Shown here: positions 7,860 to 16,637 of the stretch, in pieces
How the letters are laid out: every line of letters starts with the position of its first letter
Position numbering within the stretch: the stretch's first letter is position 1
Source: Anaerolineae bacterium
GTDB lineage: Bacteria; Chloroflexota; Anaerolineae; 4572-78; J111
Direction of reading: 5' to 3'
Length of the DNA stretch: 25,199 nucleotides
NCBI GenBank assembly: GCA_020433835.1
Contig: JAGRBY010000033.1
Location: forward strand, 1-25,199
Program-made: the position numbers and the translations under genes
The notes under the pieces: generated by a model
Told to the model about the DNA's origin: nothing
Databases searched by the model: none
What the model saw: the letters and a program-made list of their open reading frames with translations, nothing else

Positions 7860-8837
7860 TCACTTCATCCAGGCCAACATAGTGCTTTCATCGACTTTCT
7901 TGTGCTTCATAATAAATCGACGCCAACGCAGCATGGCCGGAAGCAGCCGTACAACCCTGACCAAACCCACCAACGATGTCCGTTCAAACAACAGCAGATA
8001 AACCAAGATTTTTATGTCGTAAAGGATGATGTAAACGCTGTGTCTCAAAAAATTGGGGATTAGCTCATTTTTTATGAGCAACAGATACCTGTTCTTAACG
8101 GAATGCATCCGAATAGTCGGCGACACCTCTGAACGTCGATTCGGCTTAAAGGCGCGACGGTGAAAAGCCACTGCAGCGGGCGTATAGATACTTTTCCAAC
8201 CGAATAACTGAGCACGCCAGGCCAGGTCGATATCTTCTTTGTAAACAAAAAAGGCCTCGTCAAAATATTGGCCTTCAAATTTACAGGCTTCCAGCATAGC
8301 TTTACGATAAAGTGATGCCGCCGCACAGCCGCCAAAAATATACTGCTGCTGATTATAACAACCCGAATCGACATGGTGATAGCCTTGTAAGCGCTGCCGC
8401 CGATTCTTTTCCAAATAGAAACCGATGCTATCAATAACAGCATCGGGCGAGGACGATGTCCCGGCCTCGCTTGATAAAAGTTTCCCGGTAATTATGCCGC
8501 TTTGCGGATGGCGCTCGGCTACCTGGACTAGCTTTTCGATATGGTCTTCCATTAATAGGACATCGGGGTTCAGCAAGAAAAGATATTGGCCTGAAGCCTC
8601 GGCAATGCCGATGTTTTGACCTTTGCTAAAACCTAAATTTTCAGCCTGTTTGAAAAGTCTTAGATCAGGGTAAGTTTGGAGAATTTCCAGGGTGCGGTCG
8701 GTTGAATGATTGTCAACAACAATAACTTCTAAATGGGGGAAGGTCTGATTAAATAGCGCCGTCAAGCAGGCATCAATAAAACCATCGCTATTCCAGGTTA
8801 CGATAACAACAGATACGGTTAGGTTCACAGTTGACAA
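7860..8837 (-). CDS. GT2 glycosyltransferase, WbbL/rhamnosyltransferase-like
   Basis: A 325-residue GT-A enzyme. It shows VSVVIVTWNSDGF (8-20), VIVVDNHSTD (38-47), NLGFSKGQNIGI (67-78), LLNPDVLL with the NPD form of the metal-binding motif (90-92), and YKEDIDLAWR (199-208) with the catalytic acidic pair. The NPD and EDxDLxWR combination is typical of the WbbL subgroup, often rhamnosyltransferases of O-antigen or mycolyl-arabinogalactan linkers. The C-terminal ~70 residues are hydrophobic and basic and probably associate with the membrane. The start is a TTG at 8837 preceded by AGG about 6 bases upstream; a GTG at 8828 is an alternative. Its start is only 28 bp from the divergent ATG at 8866, so the promoters must overlap or lie within the neighbouring gene. 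Confidence 0.88.
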   Translation of the reverse strand: MSTVNLTVSVVIVTWNSDGFIDACLTALFNQTFPHLEVIVVDNHSTDRTLEILQTYPDLRLFKQAENLGFSKGQNIGIAEASGQYLFLLNPDVLLMEDHIEKLVQVAERHPQSGIITGKLLSSEAGTSSSPDAVIDSIGFYLEKNRRQRLQGYHHVDSGCYNQQQYIFGGCAAASLYRKAMLEACKFEGQYFDEAFFVYKEDIDLAWRAQLFGWKSIYTPAAVAFHRRAFKPNRRSEVSPTIRMHSVKNRYLLLIKNELIPNFLRHSVYIILYDIKILVYLLLFERTSLVGLVRVVRLLPAMLRWRRFIMKHKKVDESTMLAWMK

Positions 8838-8865
8838 CGCAGACCTAAAAAACCAAAAGCATAAT

Positions 8866-10653
8866 ATGAGAAAATCCTATTATGTAATCATACTGATTTT
8901 GATATTTGTGGCGAAACTGATTTTAGTCGCCGACCAGCGCATTGTAGCCTCGCTTACGCCGGCTGATTTCCTGCTCTATGTCAGGCAAGCCACCACGTTA
9001 TTGGCCGGTGAGTGGCTGGGGCCGCACGATGTAAGGGTTTTGGCCAAGGGCATTGGGTATCCGCTTTTTTTGGTTGCGGTCACAAAACTGCATGTGCCGG
9101 TGCTGTTGGCCCAACAACTGGTCTATTGTCTGGCTGTTTTGCTGATAATTTTTGGATTGCAGTTGGCTCAGGTTAGGCGCATTGCAATAGTTTGTGCCGC
9201 TACCTTTTTACTTTTTTCACCCGATTCTTATAGCATCGCCAATGTCATATTAAGTCGAAACCCACTCTATGCCAGCACTTCGTTGCTGTTGTTGGCTCTT
9301 TTGTTTCTGGCATTATTTGTGTTTCGATGGCGAATCTTAATTCCTTTGGTTGTTTTCTTCGCCTTGATTGTCGCCTGGTATTCGATCATCCGAGAAGAGT
9401 TTGTTTGGATTCTACCGATCTTTGGTCTGTTTCTGGGCTTGTACTCTCTGAAATATCGGCACAAAAATGTAATCGCCAGCGGTGGACGTCTGGCGCTGAT
9501 GGTCGTAATTTCTGCTGTGAGCATAACTGCGGTGAAGGAAATTATTCGCTATCAAAATCTATCCGTTTATGGCATCAACGTACTATATGACCAGGCCGAA
9601 GGCGGTTTCCCCAAGGCCATAGCCGCATTAAGCCGCATAGAAACCGGACAACACCGCCACTTTGTGCCGATTAATGAGCAAGCCAGGCTGTTAGCCTATG
9701 ACGCCAGCCCCAGCTTTCGAACCCTCAAACGTTATCTGGAAGGGCCGGCCCGAAAAACGTGGACAAAATTTGGCTGCCAGCGCGTAGGCGTCTGTGACGA
9801 CATTGCCGGAGGCTGGTTTACCTGGGCTGTAAAAAATGCAGCAACAGCAGCCGGATATTACCAAACCCCGGCAACCTCAGAAGCCTTTTATCAAAAAATG
9901 GCTGATGAAATCAACGCGGCTTGCGAAAGCGGCAAACTCCCTTGTACATCGCAGCGCAACAGCCTGCGGGCTGCCTATTTTCGACGGGCAGAATTTGCTT
10001 ACTGGCCCAAAGGGTTTGCCCAGTTGATGGTGATGACCATGCTGGGCGATGTAAATATTCAAGCCGGGCCGAGCAATCCCCGAACCATCAAAGAATTTGA
10101 AGATATTTTTCCCGGCCAGGTTGATATTCCGGCTTTCCGTGATTTTGATCTCGAAGCGGCGCTGGCAACAGTCAAAAGCCAAGAAGCCCTTTTAGCCAAA
10201 TTGCCGGATGATTTAGTTGAGCAATACATCCCCCCCCAAAACACCCCCAACCAAACCATAAGAAATCTCTTGAAGCCTATCTACGGGCTTTTGAAACCGG
10301 CTTTAGGCATTATAGGCATGCTCATTATCGGTCACTATTTATATTTTGCCTGGCAAACCAAATCTTTATTATTCGACACCCACCTGCCTTATATATGTGC
10401 CGGTCTGGCATTGTGTGCCGTTTTTGCCAGCACAGGGCTGCTGACCTTTGTGCATATCAGCCATCACAACCTAAATGACACCAAACTGCTAACCTCATAC
10501 ACAATGTACTCTCTTTTCTGTGCCTTAACTATCGTTCTTCTATTCGATTATGTAGTGGCTATGAATGAATCTATGCTAAAGGGGGCGCAGCAAAACACCC
10601 CAGAGAAAAGAGACGGTGCGAATGAAATTAATCATTCAGATTCCTTGCTATAA
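8866..10653 (+). CDS. Large polytopic membrane protein, probable GT-C type glycosyltransferase
   Basis: A 595-residue protein. Residues 1-~240 hold several hydrophobic helices beginning with a Lys-Ser-Tyr-Tyr N-terminus and YVIILILIFVAKLILV. A loop after the first helix, TPADFLLYVRQATTLL, has the acidic residue placed like the catalytic Asp of GT-C enzymes. A soluble, probably extracytoplasmic domain of roughly 220 residues (~240-460) follows, with two Cys pairs (GCQRVGVC and ACESGKLPC) that could form disulfides. The C-terminus adds about four more helices and a charged tail. GT-C enzymes use polyprenyl-phosphate sugars on the outer membrane face. That fits the overlapping downstream gene, which looks like a polyprenyl-phosphate glycosyltransferase. 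The family assignment is inferred from topology and not from a strong motif. The last 38 bp overlap the next gene. Confidence 0.6.
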   Translation: MRKSYYVIILILIFVAKLILVADQRIVASLTPADFLLYVRQATTLLAGEWLGPHDVRVLAKGIGYPLFLVAVTKLHVPVLLAQQLVYCLAVLLIIFGLQLAQVRRIAIVCAATFLLFSPDSYSIANVILSRNPLYASTSLLLLALLFLALFVFRWRILIPLVVFFALIVAWYSIIREEFVWILPIFGLFLGLYSLKYRHKNVIASGGRLALMVVISAVSITAVKEIIRYQNLSVYGINVLYDQAEGGFPKAIAALSRIETGQHRHFVPINEQARLLAYDASPSFRTLKRYLEGPARKTWTKFGCQRVGVCDDIAGGWFTWAVKNAATAAGYYQTPATSEAFYQKMADEINAACESGKLPCTSQRNSLRAAYFRRAEFAYWPKGFAQLMVMTMLGDVNIQAGPSNPRTIKEFEDIFPGQVDIPAFRDFDLEAALATVKSQEALLAKLPDDLVEQYIPPQNTPNQTIRNLLKPIYGLLKPALGIIGMLIIGHYLYFAWQTKSLLFDTHLPYICAGLALCAVFASTGLLTFVHISHHNLNDTKLLTSYTMYSLFCALTIVLLFDYVVAMNESMLKGAQQNTPEKRDGANEINHSDSLL

Positions 10654-11572
10654 CGAAGCCCAAACGCTGCCGCAAACCATCGAAGATTTACCCCGGACGA
10701 TTGAAGGCATCGACCAAATAGAATTCCTGGTCATCGATGACGGCAGCAACGATGATACGTCTCAAGTGGCAACAGAAATGGGAGTCGATCATCTTATTCA
10801 ACTGCACCGCAATCTGGGTTTGGCCAAAGCATTTAGCACCGGTATTGAAGCTGCCCTAAAATTAGGCGCGGATATCATTGTTAACACAGATGGTGATAAT
10901 CAATATTGCGGCCAAGACGTCGCCAAGCTGATCCGGCCCATCCTCGATGGCAGGGCCGATATGGTTATCGGAGACCGTCAGACAGATACGATCAAACATT
11001 TTTCCAAAACAAAAAAACTTCTGCAAAAGTTGGGCAGTTGGGTGGTCCGCAAAATTTCGGGTCTCAATATTCCCGATACAACCAGCGGTTTCCGAGCCTA
11101 CTCGCGCAAAGGGGCGCAGCAATTGGTGGTGTTCTCAGGCTATACCTACACCTTAGAAACAATTATTCAAGCAGGGAAAAAGGGATTAGCCGTTAGTCAC
11201 GTGCCCATCGCCACGAATAGAGAATTACGGAAATCGCGCCTGATAAAAAGTATCCCGCATTATATATGGAAATCTATGGTCACCATGGCCCTTGTATTCC
11301 TTATGTATGAAGCCTTGCGCATCTTTGTTATCTTGAGCCTCATTTTATTTGGGGGTGGCTTTTTAATTTCATTACGATTTCTCTATTTCTATATGGTCCA
11401 CCAAGGGCAAGGTCATGTGCAATCTTTAATTCTGGCAGCCATTTTATTTATTCTGGGCTTTCAAAGTTTTATGTTAGGCGTTGTAACCAACCTCATTGGC
11501 AACAATCGCCATTTAAACGAAGATATTCATTATCGATTAAGACGATTGGAGTACGACAAAGTTGATAGATAA
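10616..11572 (+). CDS. Polyprenyl-phosphate glycosyltransferase-like GT2 with C-terminal membrane helices
   Basis: The GT2 domain reads IIQIPCYNEAQTLP, FLVIDDGSNDDTS, and NTDGDNQY with the DxD, closely matching dolichol-phosphate mannosyltransferase (DPM1/GtrB) enzymes. These charge a polyprenyl phosphate with mannose or glucose from a nucleotide sugar. The TTSGFRAYS block after the DxD also fits that family. Residues ~225-300 form two or three hydrophobic helices, as in GtrB-type membrane-anchored members. The open frame begins with a GTG at 10616, but the ATG at 10622 (MKLIIQIPCYNEA) is the more family-like start, with GAGAC-type purines upstream. It overlaps the preceding membrane protein gene by about 32-38 bp, so the two are translationally coupled. 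Together they could form a donor-maker and donor-user pair, and it would also supply the three GT-C proteins downstream (inference). Confidence 0.87.
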   Translation: MRMKLIIQIPCYNEAQTLPQTIEDLPRTIEGIDQIEFLVIDDGSNDDTSQVATEMGVDHLIQLHRNLGLAKAFSTGIEAALKLGADIIVNTDGDNQYCGQDVAKLIRPILDGRADMVIGDRQTDTIKHFSKTKKLLQKLGSWVVRKISGLNIPDTTSGFRAYSRKGAQQLVVFSGYTYTLETIIQAGKKGLAVSHVPIATNRELRKSRLIKSIPHYIWKSMVTMALVFLMYEALRIFVILSLILFGGGFLISLRFLYFYMVHQGQGHVQSLILAAILFILGFQSFMLGVVTNLIGNNRHLNEDIHYRLRRLEYDKVDR

Positions 11573-12173
11573 ACCGGTTGTGAGTGGAAATGTTTACAAC
11601 AAGTATGAAAGCGCCAACCCGGTAACCAGACTGCTGATGCAAAACTATCTATCAACATTCGATTCGCTGCTGGCACCCGAGAACCAAGTGCAGACGCTAT
11701 TAGAAATAGGCTGTGGTGAAGGCTATATGACTCGCCATCTTGCCAATCGCTACCCGACGGCTGCAATCAGCGCGTTTGATGTATCGAACCATATTCTGAA
11801 ACAAGCCACCCAACAAAATAAAAATGCGCACTTTGCCTGTGCTTCAGCCTATCAGCTTCCTTTTCCCAACTGTAGGTTTGATCTGATTGTATGTGTGGAA
11901 GTACTGGAACATCTCACCCATTTTCGCCACGCGCTATACGAGATCAAGCGGGTGAGCCGGAAACATATTTTGGTCAGCGTTCCACGGGAACCACTTTGGC
12001 GTGTTCTTAACGTCGCTCGGGGCGCGTATCTCAGCGCTGGAGGGAATACACCGGGCCATGTACAACATTGGAGTCAAGCCCAGTTTAAAGATCTTTTGAC
12101 TGAAGTTTTTGAAGTAATTAGCATCGAAAGCCCATTACCCTGGACAATGGCCCTATGCCGGACGCTAGACTGA
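11562..12173 (+). CDS. Class I SAM-dependent methyltransferase
   Basis: A 203-residue protein with LLEIGCGEGYMTRHLA (motif I), SAFDVSNHIL (motif II), FDLIVCVEVLEHL (motif IV region) and HILVSVPREP (post-motif). This is the core of a Methyltransf_11/25 type enzyme that uses S-adenosylmethionine. The substrate is unknown; in glycan loci such enzymes often O-methylate a sugar or cap the chain (inference). The start is a TTG at 11562 with GGAG about 10 bases upstream; a GTG at 11580 is an alternative. It overlaps the preceding GT2 gene by 11 bp, so the three genes from 8866 form one operon. It is convergent with the permease relic, with only 7 bp between the stops. Confidence 0.87.
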   Translation: MIDKPVVSGNVYNKYESANPVTRLLMQNYLSTFDSLLAPENQVQTLLEIGCGEGYMTRHLANRYPTAAISAFDVSNHILKQATQQNKNAHFACASAYQLPFPNCRFDLIVCVEVLEHLTHFRHALYEIKRVSRKHILVSVPREPLWRVLNVARGAYLSAGGNTPGHVQHWSQAQFKDLLTEVFEVISIESPLPWTMALCRTLD

Positions 12174-12180
12174 ATGAGCT

Positions 12181-12480
12181 TTACAATAAATCTCGCAACT
12201 TGGGACGGGTACGATGTAAAACCCACGTAGCCAGAAAAACAAAAATTGCGGCCCAAGCCATCATAATGGCCCAGGCATTCCAGGGAGGGATCTGATTGAA
12301 CAGAAATAAATCGCGAAAACTTTTGATGAAATAATAGGCAGGATTCCAACATAGAATTGAGAGCACTCGCTCGGCAAGAATCGTCTCAACATATCCCAGG
12401 GCCGAACCGGCATAGCGATGCCGTAAATCCTGCAGCGCATTTTGCCATATATATTTCCGGTAATAGTATAAATTCTGCAT
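12181..12480 (-). pseudogene. Relic of an ABC-2 polysaccharide export permease (Wzm-like), internally deleted
   Basis: From the ATG at 12480 the frame reads NLYYYRKYIWQNALQDLRHR, then YAGSALGY, which matches the extreme N-terminus of Wzm-type permeases. It then jumps to VETILAERVLSILCWNPAYY with PPWNAWAIMMAWAAIFVF and RTRPKLRDLL, which matches the last ~70 residues of the same family (the NP motif, final helices and basic tail). Normal Wzm proteins are about 250-290 residues; this has ~99, so roughly 160-190 residues and four membrane helices are missing while the frame is kept. The open frame continues upstream to an ATG at 12612, but that extension lies inside an inverted repeat and resembles no permease. 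It diverges from the intact Wzt gene. I call it non-functional. Confidence 0.75.
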
Positions 12481-12551
12481 AATAAACATAAGCGTATTGT
12501 ACTGGCAAAGGCATTCAACGGCATAACTACAATTTTCATTCTTAAGAAAAA

Positions 12552-12644
12552 ACCTGACAGCTTTTGTCAAATAACTTACGGCAAGGATAACCTTCAAACG
12601 GAAATTTTTCATTGGCAGGATGAACTGTTGAAAAGCTGTCAGGT
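12552..12644. repeat. 14-bp perfect inverted repeat framing 93 bp
   Basis: ACCTGACAGCTTTT at 12552-12565 is the exact reverse complement of AAAAGCTGTCAGGT at 12631-12644. The element lies between the permease relic and the Wzt ATPase gene and contains the 5' end of the open frame that extends the relic. It is too widely spaced for a simple terminator. A miniature inverted-repeat element or the scar of one fits better, but no target-site duplication is obvious. It could also be an upstream RNA fold affecting the Wzt gene, whose ATG is 43 bp beyond. Confidence 0.6.
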
Positions 12645-12686
12645 CTGGCTATACACGCTCATCCAGCAAACACCAAAGGGAATTCC

Positions 12687-14072
12687 ATGACAACAGATAC
12701 CGTTATGAAAGTTGACGGACTGGGCAAAAAATTCGACATATACAACAATCCGTGGAACCGAGTCGTAGAATGGCTGACATCACGCAGCCGGCATCAAGAA
12801 TTTTGGGCGCTGCGTGATATCTCTTTTGTGCTGAAACGAGGCCAAATTTTGGGGTTAATAGGCCCTAATGGTGCCGGAAAAAGTACCTTGTTAAAGATAT
12901 TAACCGGCATCCTCTATCCGACAGAAGGCACATACAAGGTTAACGGGCGTGTCTTATCTCTACTGGGTTTAGGCACGGGCTTTAATCCTGAACTGACCGG
13001 CCGGCAAAATCTATTTCGCAGTGCGCAATTGCTGGATTTTCCTGAAGCATATATCGCCGAGCGATTACCCGAGATCGAGGACTTTGCAGAACTGGACGAC
13101 TATTTTGATCGCCCTTTTAAGTTTTATTCGTCCGGGATGAAATCGCGCCTGGGTTTTTCGCTATTTGCGTTTCTTGAGTGCGATGTACTTATCCTCGATG
13201 AGATCTTTGCTGTTGGGGATATTTTCTTTAAGCAAAAATGTTATGACCGTATGGAAACCTTAATGAAGCAAGATGTTGCGGTTATTTTGGTTACGCACGC
13301 CATGCAGATTGTGCAACAATATTGCCAGGATTCCATTTTATTAGATCACGGCCAGATCATGTATCACGGCGAACCGACAGAAACCATCAGACGTTTCGCC
13401 GCGTTACAACGACAATCAAGCGCAAAGGCGATATCACTCGCCACAGTAATGGCGCTGGATGAGGAGACCTTTCCTTCCCAAACCACTGCCGCATCTGAAT
13501 TGACTTCCTGGCCCGCGGCTGATGCATTGCTTGATTTATCGAAAGCGGTTATCGCCCACAAAAAAGGATTTCGCTGTACGGGGGTGGCTCTATGCAATGA
13601 GCAGGGGCAACCGTGTAATATATTTGAGCACGGCCAATGGGCTTATTTTTACACCGAATTTGAGACCACCACAGCGATAGAAATCCCCCTGGCCAAAATT
13701 ACGATCTTAAACGCACGGAATATTATTGTTCACGGCAAGAGTACGCCGCACCATTATTGGCCTAAAGTTCCTCCACCCGTACCCCAAGGAGGGCGTGTTC
13801 GATTTAAACACGCCATCAAGCTTGATTTAGACAGCGGTCACTATACGGCAACCATTGCCTTCACCACGACAACTCCAGCAGCATATGCCAACGCCAATCA
13901 GCAGTCGCGTCGAGACATTGATACAAACATGGTTGGGCTTTGCCATGTTGAACGGGCTATAGCATTCACCATTATTCCACGCCAGGGTGAAGGTTTGTCG
14001 CTGCCGCATCACGGCATATGTAACCTACCCGGCGAATTCGAGGTATCGGTAATGCCAGCTTGCGGCAATTAG
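12687..14072 (+). CDS. wzt: O-antigen/polysaccharide export ABC transporter ATPase with C-terminal carbohydrate-binding domain
   Basis: A 461-residue protein. The ATPase domain has Walker A GPNGAGKST (59-67), the Q-loop/lid region GTGFNPELTGRQN, the signature YSSGMKSR (147-154), Walker B VLILDE (167-172) and the H-loop His204. The GLGTGFNPELTGRQN form and the ~30-residue N-terminal extension before the ATPase core are specific to Wzt/TagH-type polysaccharide exporters. Residues ~285-440 form a beta-rich domain of the Wzt_C kind, which in characterised systems binds the capped end of the glycan before export. A good Shine-Dalgarno sequence (AAGGGA) precedes the ATG. The obligate membrane partner is only present here as a deleted relic, so an intact Wzm must lie elsewhere or the system is incomplete. 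It is followed 84 bp later by a methyltransferase that could supply the terminal cap. Confidence 0.93.
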   Translation: MTTDTVMKVDGLGKKFDIYNNPWNRVVEWLTSRSRHQEFWALRDISFVLKRGQILGLIGPNGAGKSTLLKILTGILYPTEGTYKVNGRVLSLLGLGTGFNPELTGRQNLFRSAQLLDFPEAYIAERLPEIEDFAELDDYFDRPFKFYSSGMKSRLGFSLFAFLECDVLILDEIFAVGDIFFKQKCYDRMETLMKQDVAVILVTHAMQIVQQYCQDSILLDHGQIMYHGEPTETIRRFAALQRQSSAKAISLATVMALDEETFPSQTTAASELTSWPAADALLDLSKAVIAHKKGFRCTGVALCNEQGQPCNIFEHGQWAYFYTEFETTTAIEIPLAKITILNARNIIVHGKSTPHHYWPKVPPPVPQGGRVRFKHAIKLDLDSGHYTATIAFTTTTPAAYANANQQSRRDIDTNMVGLCHVERAIAFTIIPRQGEGLSLPHHGICNLPGEFEVSVMPACGN

Positions 14073-14156
14073 CCCAGAAGTTAACAGATAGGTATACTTT
14101 AAACATATCAACCCGACCTCTCTTCGATACATAACTAATCAATATAGCGGCAGCAT

Positions 14157-14978
14157 ATGGTTACGAAACAGTATGAGCTGGAAAAGGAATTAGCGCAACG
14201 TTTACGAAACGCCAACCACCAGGCGCGACGCCATTTATATCGTCAAGTTTATCAAGAATATGCCCAGCGCCTCGATCCCCAACAAAGAATTGCTCAACAA
14301 CCAACACCCCATGCCATAACCCTACAAGCACAACTGCTTGGCCCATTTCTCAATCAAGACACGATTTTTTTGGAAGTAGGATCAGGTAATAACGCTCTAG
14401 CCCTGCATCTGGCCGAACAAGTGCATCAGGTTATCGCTATAGAGGCCTTTGTAGAGAATAAACACAAACTTAAATTACCGGCCAATTTGCAATTAATAGA
14501 AGCCGACACACCACCGTTTGCTCTACCGCCAGCCAGTATCGATGTCGCTTACAGTTGTCACGTTATCGAACATCTCCACCCGGAAGATGCTTTTGACCAC
14601 GCCATCGAAATGTATCGTTTATTAGTATCCGGCGGGCATTACATTTGTGTGACACCTAACCGGATGTATGGACCGCACGACATTTCTAAGCACTTTGACA
14701 CCATAGCCAGCGGCTTGCACCTTAAAGAGTATGGATACAGAGAATTAGCAGCGCTACTGCGATCAGCCGGATTTAAACGGATAAAAAAATTATACGGTAT
14801 CGGCCAGCCACCCACATATCGGCCTATCTTACCATATCAACTGGCCGAATTCGTGCTCAACGCTCTACCCCCCAATAGGCGCAGCCAGATATTGAATGAG
14901 CTGAGCCGATGGCGACAAGCGAACGCGCCGTTCCGCCCGTTAGAGCAAGTGGCCGTCATTGCCAACAAGCCCAGATGA
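14157..14978 (+). CDS. Class I SAM-dependent methyltransferase
   Basis: A 273-residue protein. An N-terminal helical region rich in Gln and Arg (~1-65) precedes a Rossmann SAM-binding domain: IFLEVGSGNNALALHLA (motif I), VIAIEAF (motif II), DVAYSCHVIEHLHPEDA (motif IV) and LVSGGHYICVTPN (motif VI). The VTPNRMYGPHDISKHF segment is often seen in methyltransferases of polysaccharide loci. Placed directly after the Wzt-type ATPase, it could methylate the glycan's end and so provide the export cap recognised by the Wzt C-terminal domain, as in some O-antigen systems (inference from position). It has no membrane segment. The start is the ATG at 14157, without a strong Shine-Dalgarno sequence. Confidence 0.86.
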   Translation: MVTKQYELEKELAQRLRNANHQARRHLYRQVYQEYAQRLDPQQRIAQQPTPHAITLQAQLLGPFLNQDTIFLEVGSGNNALALHLAEQVHQVIAIEAFVENKHKLKLPANLQLIEADTPPFALPPASIDVAYSCHVIEHLHPEDAFDHAIEMYRLLVSGGHYICVTPNRMYGPHDISKHFDTIASGLHLKEYGYRELAALLRSAGFKRIKKLYGIGQPPTYRPILPYQLAEFVLNALPPNRRSQILNELSRWRQANAPFRPLEQVAVIANKPR

Positions 14979-15086
14979 CAGGAATATTTCAAAAATACGT
15001 TCCACTACAAAACTTTAGGTGAAGAATGTCGTTCTCAAAAATTTCGTTGTAAAGTCAATTCCGCTCCGCTTCAAGGGTGAAGACGT

Positions 15087-16637
15087 GTGAAATATCCATT
15101 TCTACTCAGTCTCATAGTAATCAGTGCGATTGTTAGTATTCTTCGCTTCGATTCGTTTCAGGTTGGCACATTCTATGATGATGCCCATTACATTGTTTTA
15201 GCCGAAAGTTTAGCCACCGGCCAGGGGTACCACCTCATCAATTATCCCGACAGCCAGCCTGAAACCAACTTCCCCCCCGGCTGGCCCATACTGCTGGCCC
15301 CATTGACCGTGCTTTTTCCCGGCAATTACACCATCTTGAAAGGACTGACTCTTGCTTTCTGGCTAGCCTCTATTCCTCTAATTTATCGGCTCCTGGCGTT
15401 ACGGATTAAGCCCCCCTATTTGCAGCTATTGATGGTGATCATCGCTTTAAATCACGGCTTGATCACCTATTCCGTCAGGCTGATGTCAGAAACAGCCTTT
15501 CTGTTTTTTTCACTACTAACCCTTAATTTATTTGAGACCTGGTTACGACGGCACCAAGAGCAAACCGCCTATGGATTACTGGTTTTGGTAACACTCCTGG
15601 CGCTATTTACCCAACTTATCCGAACGGTTGGTATCGCCCTGCTGTTAGCCATTCTGGTCTATCTTCTCATCAAACGCTATTTTCGCCCGCTAGCAGTTGT
15701 CACTGTCGTTATCGTTTTGGGACTGCTGCCTCAACTGTGGCTAAATGCACAACACAATGGAGGAATAATTTCCAGTGGATATCAACAACAGGTTTTTGGT
15801 ACACAGTCACCCACCGAAAAAATCGCACAACTCTGGAGTAATATCAAAAAATACACCTGGCAAAACAAAATCGTCACAAACTTATTGATTCCAATATTTG
15901 GTCAAAATTTTCTCGTGACCACTTTAACAAACTTGAATAGTATTTCATTAGCCCGTAGACTTATTAACATTGGCGTGCTCACTTTCATACTTTTAGGCAT
16001 CATTCTGACCTGGCCAAAATTCAGAATAAGCGATATTTATGTGGGTTTTTATCTGCTAGGCATCTTGAGCTTTTGGAATCCCCTTGTTGCCACCGCGCAA
16101 GCCCGTTTTTTGGTGCCGATAATTCCATTCCTGTACGCTTATTTACTGAACGGATTGCTTTGGCTTATCCGGCGGATTATTCCCGCACGTGTCCATCACC
16201 GCTACAGCCTGCCTATGGCCATCATATTGTCGATGCTCATGGTTTTTCTACAGCTAAACCACAACGTGAAAGATTGGCAATCTCCGATCCGCAATAATAT
16301 TAACGATTTATCGATTGGCACCACCTGGATCAACGACAACGCTCCCCCCGATGCCGTGGTCATGAGTCGAATGCCTGTGTTAGATTATCTGTATGCCCGG
16401 CGTCAAACCGTTGATTATCCTGGTGAAAATGAAATTCTCGATTCTTACCTGAGTCGGCATAAAATTGACTATATTCTCATCTCGCCTTATATCCAGATGC
16501 CGAAAAGCAATCAGCTAGATAATTTTACAAAAAATAAGCTACTGCCGGCGGTTCAATCGCGCGACGATAAATTTCAGCTCGTTTATGAGAGTCCAGCCCA
16601 GGGTGTTTGGGTTTATGAAGTTGAAGTAGCGAATTGA
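15087..16637 (+). CDS. GT-C membrane glycosyltransferase (ArnT/PMT-like)
   Basis: A 516-residue polytopic protein with roughly ten membrane helices. After the first helix the extracytoplasmic loop has FYDDAHYIVLAESLATGQGY (DD at 31-32) and PPGWPILLAPL (63-73), the pattern of the PMT_2/GT39-GT83 superfamily, in which these acidic residues act in catalysis. SETAFLFF (position ~130) is another family landmark. The last ~120 residues after the final helix form a soluble domain (DNAPPDAVVMSRMPVLDYLY), typical for this group in environmental bacteria. It would transfer a sugar from a polyprenyl-phosphate donor on the outer face of the membrane. The start is a GTG with AAGGG about 10 bases upstream. 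It overlaps the next gene by 4 bp (TTGA), so they are translationally coupled. Confidence 0.83.
   Translation: MKYPFLLSLIVISAIVSILRFDSFQVGTFYDDAHYIVLAESLATGQGYHLINYPDSQPETNFPPGWPILLAPLTVLFPGNYTILKGLTLAFWLASIPLIYRLLALRIKPPYLQLLMVIIALNHGLITYSVRLMSETAFLFFSLLTLNLFETWLRRHQEQTAYGLLVLVTLLALFTQLIRTVGIALLLAILVYLLIKRYFRPLAVVTVVIVLGLLPQLWLNAQHNGGIISSGYQQQVFGTQSPTEKIAQLWSNIKKYTWQNKIVTNLLIPIFGQNFLVTTLTNLNSISLARRLINIGVLTFILLGIILTWPKFRISDIYVGFYLLGILSFWNPLVATAQARFLVPIIPFLYAYLLNGLLWLIRRIIPARVHHRYSLPMAIILSMLMVFLQLNHNVKDWQSPIRNNINDLSIGTTWINDNAPPDAVVMSRMPVLDYLYARRQTVDYPGENEILDSYLSRHKIDYILISPYIQMPKSNQLDNFTKNKLLPAVQSRDDKFQLVYESPAQGVWVYEVEVAN

Noticed and set aside
12261..12539. Second minus-strand ORF over the permease relic, suggesting a frameshifted copy of the missing middle
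   Set aside because: Its translation shows none of the membrane helices expected for the missing Wzm core; it is a frame shadow.
12481..12612. N-terminal extension of the permease relic as a real coding region
   Set aside because: The residues resemble no permease N-terminus, lie within an inverted repeat, and the family-like start is the ATG at 12480.
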